This document shows positions 53,236 to 62,436 of a DNA stretch of 64,000 nt, piece after piece (the stretch's first letter is position 1; the number at the start of each line of letters is the position of its first letter). A program made the position numbers and the translations under genes. Source of the DNA: Hymenobacter wooponensis (GTDB taxonomy: Bacteria; Bacteroidota; Bacteroidia; Cytophagales; Hymenobacteraceae). The notes below the pieces were generated by a model, which saw only the letters and a program-made list of their open reading frames with translations, did no database searches and had not been told where the DNA came from. The stretch is taken from positions 558,001 through 622,000 of the forward strand of contig NZ_SRKZ01000003.1 of the NCBI RefSeq assembly GCF_004745865.1, given 5' to 3'.

Positions 53236-53355
53236 GCAGCCCTCCTAGGCCAGTAAGAAGTATAGCAGGCACTGCTTAGGAACATTAGAAAACAGCTATT
53301 TCGCAACGCAAGCAGGCTGTGCTTCGTCTCTACTGCAATCACCAGCAGCAAACTC

Positions 53356-54048
53356 ATGAAAAAGAAACTGGTAGTGCTCACCGGCGCGGGCATTAGTGCG
53401 GAGAGTGGCCTAGCAACCTTCCGGGGTTCCGATGGGCTTTGGGAAGGGCACCGCGTAGAAGATGTGGCTTCGCCCGAAGGCTGGTCCCGTAACCCGGAGC
53501 TGGTACTTGACTTCTACAACCAACGCCGCAAAGCCGCTCGTGAGGCCCAGCCTAATGCGGGCCACCGCGCCCTGGTTGAGCTGGAACAGGCCTACGAGGT
53601 AGTCATTGTCACTCAGAATGTAGACGACCTCCATGAGCGAGCTGGCAGCCGCCACGTCATTCACTTGCACGGCAAGCTAATGGAGTCGCGCAGTACTCAG
53701 CACGAGGACCTAGTGTATCCTCTGACCTCCAATTTTCTGCACCTTGGTGAGAAGTGTGAGAAAGGTCATCAGCTGCGGCCCAATATTGTTTGGTTTGGAG
53801 AGCAGGTACCACTGATGGAACGCGCAATTGAGGAAGCGGCTACGGCTGATGTGTTCTTAGTGGTAGGGACTTCGCTGCAGGTGTACCCGGCGGCGGGGCT
53901 GGTGCACTATACCCGCGCCACTTGCCCCGTTTACATCATCGACCCGCATCAGCCTCCGGTTTCGCCCAGGCCTAATCTGCATTTTGTACAGGAGCCGGCC
54001 TCTACTGGCGTGCCCCGCATAGCCCAGGAGTTACTTGCCAAGGCTTAA
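53356..54048 (+). CDS. cobB: Sirtuin (CobB-type NAD-dependent deacylase)
   Basis: 230 residues. The NAD site is LTGAGISAESGLATFRG, with TQNVDDLHERAG and the catalytic His in HLHGKL. The Tyr and Arg of FYNQRR match the class III residues that select succinyl/malonyl lysine in CobB and SIRT5. The zinc-binding region has lost its cysteines: RSTQ replaces the first pair, and only one Cys remains in GEKCEKGHQLRP. The fold is otherwise complete (VWFGEQVP, VVGTSLQVYPAAGL). It regulates metabolic enzymes by deacylation. Confidence 0.92.
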   Translation: MKKKLVVLTGAGISAESGLATFRGSDGLWEGHRVEDVASPEGWSRNPELVLDFYNQRRKAAREAQPNAGHRALVELEQAYEVVIVTQNVDDLHERAGSRHVIHLHGKLMESRSTQHEDLVYPLTSNFLHLGEKCEKGHQLRPNIVWFGEQVPLMERAIEEAATADVFLVVGTSLQVYPAAGLVHYTRATCPVYIIDPHQPPVSPRPNLHFVQEPASTGVPRIAQELLAKA

Positions 54049-54082
54049 TGGCATTATATCTAACAATGCCGATATTAGCGGC

Positions 54083-54628
54083 ATGGCCTCTATTTTCGGA
54101 CACACGCTGGTTGGTGCAACCTTAGGAAAGCTTTTGCTGCCAGAGCAGCGCCAGTGGCGGTGGTGGCTGGTAGCAGCGGCCTGCGCGTTCCTGCCCGATG
54201 TGGATGTTGTTGGCTTCAAATTTCACGTGGCCTACGACAGCCTATGGGGACACCGCGGATTAACGCACTCCCTGTTGGCCGCCGTAGTAGTAGCTACTTG
54301 CCTTACTGGCTTAGGAGCACTGCGCAGCCGCCCAAATAACGCGGCACCTACCGGTCGGGTGTGGCTCCTGCTGTTCTTAGCTACGGCCTCACATGGCTTG
54401 CTCGATGCCATGACGACGGGTGGCCTAGGAGTAGCTTTTTTCAGTCCTTTCCATACAGAGCGGTATTTCCTGAGTTTTCGCCCTATTGCTGTTTCTCCCA
54501 TTGGAGTGAAGAATTTCGTGGGCAAATGGGCGGCGCGGGTTCTGCGTAGCGAAGTACTGTGGGTGGCGCTGCCGTGCGCCGCCATATTACTACTGCAACG
54601 CCTGACTGGGCGGCTGCAGAAAGGCTAA
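54083..54628 (+). CDS. Membrane-bound metal-dependent hydrolase (YdjM/DUF457)
   Basis: About 181 residues from the ATG at 54083 (MASIFGHTLVGATLGKLLLP); an in-frame ATG at 54035 overlaps the sirtuin gene end and is unlikely. It has three to four membrane segments and the family's metal-site motifs: FLPDVDVVGF, WGHRGLTHSLL and SHGLLDAMTTGG. Members are called inner-membrane hydrolases, but the substrate is unknown. It may be co-transcribed with the sirtuin gene 35 bases upstream. Confidence 0.87.
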   Translation: MASIFGHTLVGATLGKLLLPEQRQWRWWLVAAACAFLPDVDVVGFKFHVAYDSLWGHRGLTHSLLAAVVVATCLTGLGALRSRPNNAAPTGRVWLLLFLATASHGLLDAMTTGGLGVAFFSPFHTERYFLSFRPIAVSPIGVKNFVGKWAARVLRSEVLWVALPCAAILLLQRLTGRLQKG

Positions 54629-54638
54629 ATTTTCTAAA

Positions 54639-54683
54639 AATCAGGTTTCGTTCTATTGAGTCAGCAGAAATTAAAACCTGATT
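54639..54683. repeat. Inverted repeat upstream of the phosphatase/barrel gene
   Basis: AATCAGGTTT (54639-54648) and AAACCTGATT (54674-54683) are perfectly complementary; a further CCTGATT follows at about 54695. It could be an operator or the end of the preceding transcript. Confidence 0.4.
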
Positions 54684-54733
54684 AAATCGTTGAGCCTGAT
54701 TCTGCGTAGAACAGGCTTCCACACATTCACTCT

Positions 54734-57700
54734 ATGCCTCTACGCTATACTCGTGTGCTCCTGACCAGCCTTGGTTTGGCAGCCACTTTTTCGGCATTTT
54801 CGCAATCGGCGGCGCCTACTCATACCGTATTCATGCTGGGTAATACGGCCACTACAGAGTTGCCAGCTAGTCATTTACAGGCACTGCGCCGCACCTTAGA
54901 GCAGCAGCAGGGTACCTTCACGGTGGTTCACCTCGGCGACATCGTGGGGAATGAAGGCCTGGGCAGCAAGAAAGATTCAACGCAAAGCAGCCAGACGGCT
55001 AGGGCTGATGCGCTTATCGCTCTCGTGCAGGGCTTGCCCAACGGGAAGCTATATTTTGTGCCCGGCGATAAAGACTGGGCCAACTCAGGGCCAGAAGGTC
55101 TGAAGCGCGTCCGGCGGCTAGAGAAGTACATTGAGGACAAGCTTCCCGGCCAGAATGCCTTTGTGCCTACTGGCGGCTGCCCCGGCCCCGAGGTGGTAGA
55201 CGTAGCGCCAAATGTGCGCCTCGTAGCCATCAACTCCCCCTGGTGGACGCACCCCTACAACCGCCCCGAAGCGCCCAATACGGACTGCAAGACGATGACG
55301 AAGGAGGAATTCCGGGAGCAGTTGCAGGATGTACTCGATGACACCAAGGGCCGCAACGTGCTGCTCGTAGGCCACCAGCCGGTGCTTAGCAACGGCGTAT
55401 ACGGCGGGCACATGCCCCTGAGCCGCCACTTACTGCCACCGGTGGGGGGCAGCATTTATGCCGCCTACCGCCAAAATGTAGGCACCCCGCGCGACTTGGC
55501 TAACCCCGCCTACCAGGAGTTTCAGAAGGAAATGCTGAACACCCTGCGCGAGAACCCCGGCGCCGTGTACGCCGCCGCCCACGACTTCAGCCTGCAGCTC
55601 ACCCGCAAAGACGAGAACTACCACGTAGTATCGGGCTCCTTTGTGGAGAAGCAACACGTGGGCACCAACCGAGCCTCGCAGTTCAATGAGTCAAAAGAAG
55701 GCTTTACTCGGCTTGATTACTATGGTGATGGTACCGTAAAAACGGTGTTTTACACCTTCGATGGCAGTGATTCCACCGCGACAGAGGCCTACGCGGCCAC
55801 GCTGTTTCAATCGGCTTGCCAAGAGCCGCGTCTGCCCAACATTCCGGTTAATAGCTTTATCCCAGAATGCCCTACTGCTCCTAAGGGAGTAGCAGAAGTA
55901 AAACCCGATGCTCCTTTTCAGGCTACGCAAACCCTGGCGCCGGGCCCTCAGTACCGGGGTACAGGCTCCTCGCGGTTTTGGCTCGGCAACTTATACCGCA
56001 CCTCCTGGACTCAGCCAGTGCAAGTGCGTACCCTCGACCTGAACACCGAGAAAGGTGGCCTACGCCCCTTCGGGCGCGGTGGCGGACGCCAGACCACGTC
56101 TCTCAAGCTGATTGCGGCCGACTCGTCGGAGTATGTATTCAGGTCAGTGGACAAGGATGTGACGCGCATCTTGCCGCCCGAGCTGCGCAACTCGTTTGCG
56201 GCCGATGTGCTGCGCGATATTACGCCCACCGCTCACCCCTACTCGGCGTTGGTTATCAGCTCCATGCTCGATAAAACCGACATTCTGCATGCCCGGCCTC
56301 GTCTGTTTGTACTGCCCGATAACAACCAGCTAGGCCCCTACCGCGAGGAGTATGCCGGCCTGCTGGGCACCCTGGAAGACCGCCCCGTTGACCCCAAGCC
56401 CAACCTGCCGGGTTTTGGGGGTGCCGATGACGTGCGTCGCTCTTTCAGCTTCTTCCGCCAACTCTACAAAGACAACGACAACCGAATTGATGCCGTGGCC
56501 CTAGGCCGGGCGCGGGCGTTTGACATGCTGGTGGCCGACTTTGGCAAGCACGAGGATAACTGGAAATGGGCCGGCTATAAGGACGGGAAGAAAACTACGT
56601 TTAAACCCATTCCGCGCGACCGGGACCAAGCTTTCACGCTTTGGAACGGCAAGCTTACGTACTTGGCCAACCGAGAATGGGCCGTACCAAGCATCGAGGA
56701 TTTTCAGGCGGAGTTTCATGACATGAAAAGCCTGAACTGGCCCGCCCGTCACCTCGACCGCTTCCTGCTGCAGTCGCTGAACCGAGAGCAGTGGCAGGAA
56801 ATCGCGCGTTACCTGCAAACCCAAATTACGCCCGCGGCCATTGATGAGGCTACTGCCCAGCTCCCACCGGAGATGATGCCCCTCTCGGGCAACGATCTGA
56901 ACCGCAAGCTAAAATCTCGCATTCAGGAGCTTCCCAAAGCCCTGGATGAATACTACCTGCTGCTCGCAAAGCGCGTAGATGTGGTGGGCTCCAATAAAGC
57001 CGAAGTGTTTCAGGTAGACCGCCTGCCCGATGGCAAGATGCGCGTGCGCATGTACGACAAAGCCAAAGAGGGAGACGGACCCAACGGGGAGCCTCTGTTT
57101 GACCGTACCTTCTCGCCCAAGGAAACGGATGAGGTCAGCCTGTATGGCCTAGACGGTAAGGATATATTCACCGTCACGGGCTCAGCAAACAAAAGCGTAC
57201 TCCTGCGCATAATTGGGGGCGAAGGCAAAGACCAGATTGCCGATGACTCTCGCGTGGGTGGCCTACGGGCGCTTACCAAAGTATACGACGAGCCGGGCAC
57301 GGACCTGAAAGCGGGACCCGAAACGGACAACCACTTTTCTACTCGGCCCAACATCAACCTCTACGACCGGGAGCAGTTTGAGTATGATAGCTACAAGCCG
57401 CGCGTTACCCTCATTTATAACCGGAACGATGGTTTCGGGGTGGGCGCTGGCGTTGACTTAGTGCATCAGGGATTCCGGAAGCCAGGTTTTAAGACGTTGT
57501 ACTCCTTCGATGTGCGGGGGTCAAGCAATGGCAACTTCCAAACTTCTCTGGCCTCGCGCTACCGCTATGCCTTTGGCAAATGGGACATTGGAGCCCGCGC
57601 TGAGTACGGCAACTTTTTCTCGTATTACAACTTCTTTGGTTTAGGCAATAACACCACCAAAGACCAGGACCTTTACGACGATAACTTCTACCGGGCCCGC

Positions 57701-58459
57701 TACAAAGGCTTTACGTTAGGCGCCTTCACCGAGCGCGTGTTTCTGCAGCGTAGCGTGTTCCGCATTGGGCCTACGTATGAGCACTACACATCCAACTACA
57801 GCCGCAATAGCTATTTAGGCCAGCTGGAAACGGGCGGCAACATTCCAGAAATCATTACGCCTAACACCACCTTCCAGCGCCTCATTGGCCTGAATGCGTT
57901 GCTGGACCTAGACCTGCGCGACCGGCAGATGTTTGCCCGCCGGGGCGTGCGCCTACGTGTACAGCACGATAGCTACCAGCAGCTGAACCGCGGCAAAGGC
58001 AACTTTGGCCTCACCCAAGGCTTTGCAGAGTACTACGGCACGGCTCGACTTGGTATTCCGGTTACGCTGGTGCTGAAGGGCGGTGGCGCTAAGAACTACG
58101 GCAACGACCGGGAGATTCCGTTCTACAAGTTCACCAGCATAGGCCTACGTGAGGGAGTGCGCGGCTATTACCGCAACCGCTTCACCGGCGACGCCAGCCT
58201 GTACCTCAACTCTGAGCTGCGTTTAGCCCTGGGCCGAGTAAATAACTCCTTCCTGCCCTTCTCTTACGGCGTATTTGGCTTCTACGACCGAGGCCGGGTG
58301 TACCTCAACGGCTCCTCGCCGGGTGGCTGGCACGAGGGCTACGGGGCCGGTTTTTATATCGCCCCCGTTTCTGATCAGTTTGCGCTGTCAGTGTCCTACC
58401 AAAAGTCGCCGGAAAATGGCCTTATCCAGTTTGGGCTGGGCTTCCGGATCGATAATTAA
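54734..58459 (+). CDS. Calcineurin-like phosphoesterase fused to a BamA/TamA-type outer-membrane barrel
   Basis: 1241 residues. A signal peptide (about 1-24, ending AFSQ) is followed by a metallophosphoesterase domain (about 30-310) with VVHLGDIVGNEG, FVPGDKDWANSG, VLLVGHQPVLSNG and AAAHDF in place of the usual GHTH. A middle region (about 380-860) has no family I can name (FDMLVADFGKHEDNWKWAGY). The C-terminal 340 residues form a surface-antigen beta barrel (RLIGLNALLDLDLRDRQMFA, GVFGFYDRGRVYL, ending LIQFGLGFRIDN). The predicted location is the outer membrane with the phosphatase in the periplasm. Similar fusions occur in Bacteroidetes; substrate unknown. Confidence 0.85.
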   Translation: MPLRYTRVLLTSLGLAATFSAFSQSAAPTHTVFMLGNTATTELPASHLQALRRTLEQQQGTFTVVHLGDIVGNEGLGSKKDSTQSSQTARADALIALVQGLPNGKLYFVPGDKDWANSGPEGLKRVRRLEKYIEDKLPGQNAFVPTGGCPGPEVVDVAPNVRLVAINSPWWTHPYNRPEAPNTDCKTMTKEEFREQLQDVLDDTKGRNVLLVGHQPVLSNGVYGGHMPLSRHLLPPVGGSIYAAYRQNVGTPRDLANPAYQEFQKEMLNTLRENPGAVYAAAHDFSLQLTRKDENYHVVSGSFVEKQHVGTNRASQFNESKEGFTRLDYYGDGTVKTVFYTFDGSDSTATEAYAATLFQSACQEPRLPNIPVNSFIPECPTAPKGVAEVKPDAPFQATQTLAPGPQYRGTGSSRFWLGNLYRTSWTQPVQVRTLDLNTEKGGLRPFGRGGGRQTTSLKLIAADSSEYVFRSVDKDVTRILPPELRNSFAADVLRDITPTAHPYSALVISSMLDKTDILHARPRLFVLPDNNQLGPYREEYAGLLGTLEDRPVDPKPNLPGFGGADDVRRSFSFFRQLYKDNDNRIDAVALGRARAFDMLVADFGKHEDNWKWAGYKDGKKTTFKPIPRDRDQAFTLWNGKLTYLANREWAVPSIEDFQAEFHDMKSLNWPARHLDRFLLQSLNREQWQEIARYLQTQITPAAIDEATAQLPPEMMPLSGNDLNRKLKSRIQELPKALDEYYLLLAKRVDVVGSNKAEVFQVDRLPDGKMRVRMYDKAKEGDGPNGEPLFDRTFSPKETDEVSLYGLDGKDIFTVTGSANKSVLLRIIGGEGKDQIADDSRVGGLRALTKVYDEPGTDLKAGPETDNHFSTRPNINLYDREQFEYDSYKPRVTLIYNRNDGFGVGAGVDLVHQGFRKPGFKTLYSFDVRGSSNGNFQTSLASRYRYAFGKWDIGARAEYGNFFSYYNFFGLGNNTTKDQDLYDDNFYRARYKGFTLGAFTERVFLQRSVFRIGPTYEHYTSNYSRNSYLGQLETGGNIPEIITPNTTFQRLIGLNALLDLDLRDRQMFARRGVRLRVQHDSYQQLNRGKGNFGLTQGFAEYYGTARLGIPVTLVLKGGGAKNYGNDREIPFYKFTSIGLREGVRGYYRNRFTGDASLYLNSELRLALGRVNNSFLPFSYGVFGFYDRGRVYLNGSSPGGWHEGYGAGFYIAPVSDQFALSVSYQKSPENGLIQFGLGFRIDN

Positions 58460-58478
58460 CTGATTGCTTTTTTGTTGG

Positions 58479-58509
58479 CACGCCTTACTCTGACTCGGGG
58501 TAAGGCGTG
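58479..58509 (+). terminator. Hairpin after the phosphatase/barrel gene
   Basis: CACGCCTTAC (58479-58488) pairs exactly with GTAAGGCGTG (58500-58509). A T-run lies before rather than after it, so on the plus strand termination strength is uncertain. Confidence 0.55.
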
Positions 58510-58595
58510 TTACTTTCAGCCGTACGCTAATAAACTGCCGTACCTGCTTGTAAAGGCTATATTTGGCCCATCTTCCTCTTTACCCCTTTCTGCCG

Positions 58596-59591
58596 ATGGA
58601 ATATCCGCTTCTGAAATTAGCTGCCATTGATATTGGGTCGAATGCCGTGCGCTGCCAGATTTCGGCGGTGCTGCACTACGGCGACCGGTACCGTCTGAAG
58701 CGCGTGGAGTACGTGCGTTACCCCCTCCGGCTCGGCGAAGACGTATTTGCTACTGGCGAGATTTCAGAGAAAAAACAGCAGAAGTTTATCAAGTTTCTGC
58801 ACGCCCTGCGCCTCCTGATGGAAGTGCATGATGTTGCTCCCAACCACTACCTGGTGTGCGCTACCTCTGCCATGCGCACCGCTCGCAACGGCAAAGAAGT
58901 AGCGGCTCGCATTCAGCAGGAGCTGGGCATGACGGTGCAGGTGATTGACGGACAAGCTGAGGCTGCGTACATCAACCGCGTAATTGAGCACCTACTCGAA
59001 GACAACAAGCACTACCTGCACATTGACGTGGGGGGTGGCAGCACTGAGTTCAATATTTACCACAACCGCCGCAAAGTGGCTTCACAGTCGTTTGAGGTAG
59101 GTTCAATCCGGCGCATGCAGCAAGCTGAGTCAGGCCTGGACAGTACCGATGCCCAGAACGAAACCTGGCAGCGCATGGAGGATTGGGTGAAGGAAAACGG
59201 GCGCCGCTACCACGTGTCGCGCGCCATTGGCACGGGTGGTAACATCAACAAGCTCTACAGCATGGCCCAGCCCTCGGTAGACAAGCCCGTTACTCGCCGA
59301 CGTATTGCTACCATTCTGGATCAGCTGACCAGAATGACCATGGATGAGCGCGTAAACGTGGCCCTACTCAACCCCGACCGCGCCGACGTGATTGTACCCG
59401 CCGGCCAGATTTATCTCTCGGCGATGGAGTGGGCCAACATCAGCCAGATGATTGTTCCGGACATCGGGTTGAAAGACGGGATGCTGCAGACCTTGTTTGA
59501 AGACCACTTCGAGGAGTTCCGGCCCCAAGATGACCACACTCCCGGCTTCCCTCATCCCACCGTGCAGACCCGCCCCACCGAAATAGAGTAA
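58596..59591 (+). CDS. Ppx/GppA-family exopolyphosphatase
   Basis: 331 residues, hydrolysing the ends of polyphosphate or pppGpp. The ASKHA-fold phosphate loops are AAIDIGSNAVRCQIS and HIDVGGGSTEFNIY, with ATSAMRTARNG and AIGTGGNINKL between and after. The C-terminal HD-type extension of long Ppx is absent. The start at 58596 (MEYPLLKLAAIDIGSN) is preferred over 58563. It converges on ppk, so synthesis and breakdown of polyphosphate are encoded side by side. Confidence 0.9.
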   Translation: MEYPLLKLAAIDIGSNAVRCQISAVLHYGDRYRLKRVEYVRYPLRLGEDVFATGEISEKKQQKFIKFLHALRLLMEVHDVAPNHYLVCATSAMRTARNGKEVAARIQQELGMTVQVIDGQAEAAYINRVIEHLLEDNKHYLHIDVGGGSTEFNIYHNRRKVASQSFEVGSIRRMQQAESGLDSTDAQNETWQRMEDWVKENGRRYHVSRAIGTGGNINKLYSMAQPSVDKPVTRRRIATILDQLTRMTMDERVNVALLNPDRADVIVPAGQIYLSAMEWANISQMIVPDIGLKDGMLQTLFEDHFEEFRPQDDHTPGFPHPTVQTRPTEIE

Positions 59592-59610
59592 AGCATGTGG
59601 CCTAGAAAAC

Positions 59611-59645
59611 AGAAGAGTCCTCCTTGTAGTTAGGAGGACTCTTCT
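59611..59645. terminator. Terminator between ppx and ppk
   Basis: AGAAGAGTCCTCCT (59611-59624) pairs perfectly with AGGAGGACTCTTCT (59632-59645). It lies between convergent genes, close to octamers on both sides. Confidence 0.8.
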
Positions 59646-59667
59646 GGTATAATGCGAACCTACTGGC

Positions 59668-61950
59668 CTAGGCCTCTAGGTGCAGCTCTTCGCCGCCTAA
59701 ATCAACCGGTATAGGTTGCTCCGGCTCCGAGCCGGCAGGATCAGGGGCATTGGGGCGGTCATCGGCTGGCACCGATTCCTGCCCGTCTCCAGCTCCCCGG
59801 ATTGCCGACACCTCCGCATGGCACAGGTATTCGTCGTAAAGGGCAGCTTCGGCCACCATGTTGACGTTGCGCTGATAGAACTCCTTGTGCACGTTGAACA
59901 CAGGCTCGTCCTCGGTGGGCTGACGCCGGATGTAGGCACCATCTTCCCGCATGAGGTAAGTGTTCTGGTTGTCCTTGAGGTTGAAGTACAAGATATTGAT
60001 GGCCTCCCGCTTCAGCTGGGGGTTCACAATCAGGAACAGCGCCTCAATGCGGCGGTCGAAGGAGCGCACCATTAAGTCGGCGGAGCCAGCGTATACTTTC
60101 GGGTCGCCGGCCTGGTGGAAGTAGAACATGCGGGAGTGCTCCAGGAAGTCGCCCACAATGCTGCGCACCTCAATGTTCTCGCTCAGCCCTGGCCTACCGG
60201 GTCGTAGGCAGCAGATGCCGCGCACAATGAAGCGAATAGGCACCCCGGCCTTGGAAGCCTTGTAAAATTCATCCATCATCTCCCGGTCTTCCAGGGAGTT
60301 CATCTTCATCACAATGCCACTGGGCAGGCCCTTCTTGGCGTTGCGCACTTCCTCCCGAATCAGCGAAATGAGCTGCTGGCGCATATCCTTCGGCGCCGTA
60401 ATCAGGTATTCGTAGTCGTCGGGCTGCGAGTGGCCCGTGATTACGTTAAAGAACTCGGATACGTCGTGACCATACACGTCGTTGGTGGTGAGCAGGCTTA
60501 GGTCGGTGTAGATGCGGGAGGTTTGCTCATTGTAGTTGCCCGAGCCGATGTGCACGTAACGCGTCACCTTTTCCCCTTCCTTTCGGATGATCATGAGCAT
60601 TTTGGTGTGCGTCTTGTACTTGCTCACCCCGTAAATCACGAAGCAACCCGCCTTTTCGAGCTTGGCACCTTCCCGAATGTTCCGCTCCTCATCAAACCGC
60701 GCCTTCACCTCAAACAGCACCGACACGTGCTTGCCATTCTCTGCCGCCTTCAGCAGAGCCGCCGTTACGCGGGAGTCGTCGGCCAGCCGGTAGATGGTCT
60801 GCTTAATTCCCAGCACGTGGGGGTCTTCAGCGGCCTTCTCCAGCAGGGCCACCACGGGCTCAATGCTGTTGTAGGGGTGGTGTAGCAGTACATCGTGGGT
60901 CTTGAGGTACTCAAACATGTTTTCATCGGCTCCCTCTGGCAAGCTAAGGGGCAGTACCGGCGCGGGTGTTTTGGCGCCCTTACCGCGGAAGTTGGGGTGC
61001 TTCAGAATCTGCAGCAGTCCTTTCAGGTCAATGAGGGAGTTGATGACGAAAACGTTGCCGTTGTCAATGTTCCAGCGCTCTTTCAGCACGCCCGTTAGAG
61101 CCGCCGAGGCATTGGGTTCCACCTCCAGGCGCACCACGCGGCCCTTCTTGCGGGTTTTGAGGCCTAGCTGAATTTCCTTTATAAAGTCAACGTCAATATC
61201 GTCGGACTCTTCCAGCGTGAAGTCACCGTTGCGGGTAATCCGGAACAGGTCAGCCGACACGATTTCAACGTTACGGAATAGCTTGGGGAGATTAGCGCGC
61301 ACGATTTCCTCAATCGGCACGAAGATCACCTTGTCTTTACGCGTCAGCTCGAAGAACCGGGACAGGTTCTGGGGAATCTGCACGAAGGTTAGGCGCTCCT
61401 GCCCTTTCTCCGCCTCGGCATCGCCACCACCTGAGCGGGTTACCACTCCAAAGATGAGCATGGAGTTCATCATCAGCGGGAAGCCGTGGTACGAGTCGTA
61501 GACCATGGGCGTGAGCAGCGGGAAGATGGTGTTTTTGAAGTAGCCATCGGCCTTCTTCAACTCCAGCTCCGTGAGCTCCGTCATCTTGAGCACATTGAAG
61601 CCGTTCTTCTCGAACAGGGGCTTCAGCTCATTCAAATACGTCATCGACTGGTCGTTCACGAAGCGGTGCGCGAAGTCCAGCAGCTTCCGGCGAAAGGGCA
61701 GCTCACGTAGGCCTGAGTAGTCCACACGCTCCTTACCGTAGTCGAGATAATTATACAACGACCCCACCCGAATCATGAAGAATTCGTCGAGGTTAGAAGA
61801 GGTAATCGCCATAAACCGCAACCGGTCAAATAACGACCGGCCGGCATCTTTGGCCTGGTCTAGCACGCGGTAGTTAAACCGCAGCCAGCTCAGGTCGCGG
61901 CTGATGTATTTGCTTTTGCGAATGAGGTCGGCAGACTTGAAGAGTTTCAT
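59668..61950 (-). CDS. ppk1: Polyphosphate kinase 1
   Basis: 760 residues, polymerising the gamma phosphate of ATP into polyphosphate. The N-terminal domain starts YISRDLSWLRFNYRVLDQA. The catalytic phospholipase-D-like halves carry the phosphorylated His in YVHIGSGNYNEQTSRIYTDL and the second His in FYFHQAGDPKVYAGSADLMV; FEVKARFDEERNI and CLRPGRPGLSENI are also conserved. The last 55 residues are an acidic, Pro-rich tail not needed for the fold. The TAG stop is in a GGCCTAGGCC stretch. Confidence 0.95.
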   Translation of the reverse strand: MKLFKSADLIRKSKYISRDLSWLRFNYRVLDQAKDAGRSLFDRLRFMAITSSNLDEFFMIRVGSLYNYLDYGKERVDYSGLRELPFRRKLLDFAHRFVNDQSMTYLNELKPLFEKNGFNVLKMTELTELELKKADGYFKNTIFPLLTPMVYDSYHGFPLMMNSMLIFGVVTRSGGGDAEAEKGQERLTFVQIPQNLSRFFELTRKDKVIFVPIEEIVRANLPKLFRNVEIVSADLFRITRNGDFTLEESDDIDVDFIKEIQLGLKTRKKGRVVRLEVEPNASAALTGVLKERWNIDNGNVFVINSLIDLKGLLQILKHPNFRGKGAKTPAPVLPLSLPEGADENMFEYLKTHDVLLHHPYNSIEPVVALLEKAAEDPHVLGIKQTIYRLADDSRVTAALLKAAENGKHVSVLFEVKARFDEERNIREGAKLEKAGCFVIYGVSKYKTHTKMLMIIRKEGEKVTRYVHIGSGNYNEQTSRIYTDLSLLTTNDVYGHDVSEFFNVITGHSQPDDYEYLITAPKDMRQQLISLIREEVRNAKKGLPSGIVMKMNSLEDREMMDEFYKASKAGVPIRFIVRGICCLRPGRPGLSENIEVRSIVGDFLEHSRMFYFHQAGDPKVYAGSADLMVRSFDRRIEALFLIVNPQLKREAINILYFNLKDNQNTYLMREDGAYIRRQPTEDEPVFNVHKEFYQRNVNMVAEAALYDEYLCHAEVSAIRGAGDGQESVPADDRPNAPDPAGSEPEQPIPVDLGGEELHLEA

Positions 61951-62002
61951 AAAGCGAAGGAAAGGCCAGACAAAATACGAGCAAATGGCCTCGGTAGTAA
62001 AT

Positions 62003-62383
62003 CTATTCTGGAATAATAGCGGTGGCCTCTATCTCCACCAACAGCCCCGGATCAATCAACGCTTTCACCGCCAGCATGGTGGAGGCTGGCCGAATAGAGG
62101 CGAAGACTTCTCCATGAGCTTTCCCGACGGCTTCCCACGTGGTGATGTCCATCAGGTAAATGCGGGTCCGGACTACGTGCTGGTAGTCGGCGCCGGCCTC
62201 CCGCAGTGCCAGGCCTATTTTCTCCAGCACCCGTTTGGCTTGCGTATAGGCATCAGTGCCCGTGATGGTAGTCCCATCCTGAGCGGTGGTGCCGGCCACT
62301 TCTACCACGTTGCCCACGCGCACGGCCCGCGAGTATCCCACAATGGGTTCCCAAGGAGCGCCGGAAGAAATAAGCTGTCGCAT
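62003..62383 (-). CDS. RidA family protein
   Basis: 126 residues; the family hydrolyses reactive enamine/imine intermediates from PLP enzymes. The conserved Arg is in [11 protein letters not shown], and the C-terminal [20 protein letters not shown] matches the family signature. It belongs to a RidA-like subgroup (N-terminus [16 protein letters not shown]) whose substrate may differ. It lies downstream of gyrB on the same strand, beyond a terminator. Confidence 0.88.
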   Translation of the reverse strand: MRQLISSGAPWEPIVGYSRAVRVGNVVEVAGTTAQDGTTITGTDAYTQAKRVLEKIGLALREAGADYQHVVRTRIYLMDITTWEAVGKAHGEVFASIRPASTMLAVKALIDPGLLVEIEATAIIPE

Positions 62384-62403
62384 GATGAGGCCTAAGGAAA
62401 TAA

Positions 62404-62431
62404 AAAAGGCCCGCTTTGCAGCGGGCCTTTT
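62404..62431 (-). terminator. Terminator after gyrB
   Basis: AAAAGGCCCGC (62404-62414) pairs with GCGGGCCTTTT (62421-62431), with an extra A6 run on the left giving a U run for leftward transcripts. It is 6 bases past the gyrB stop. Confidence 0.9.
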
Positions 62432-62436
62432 CGTGC

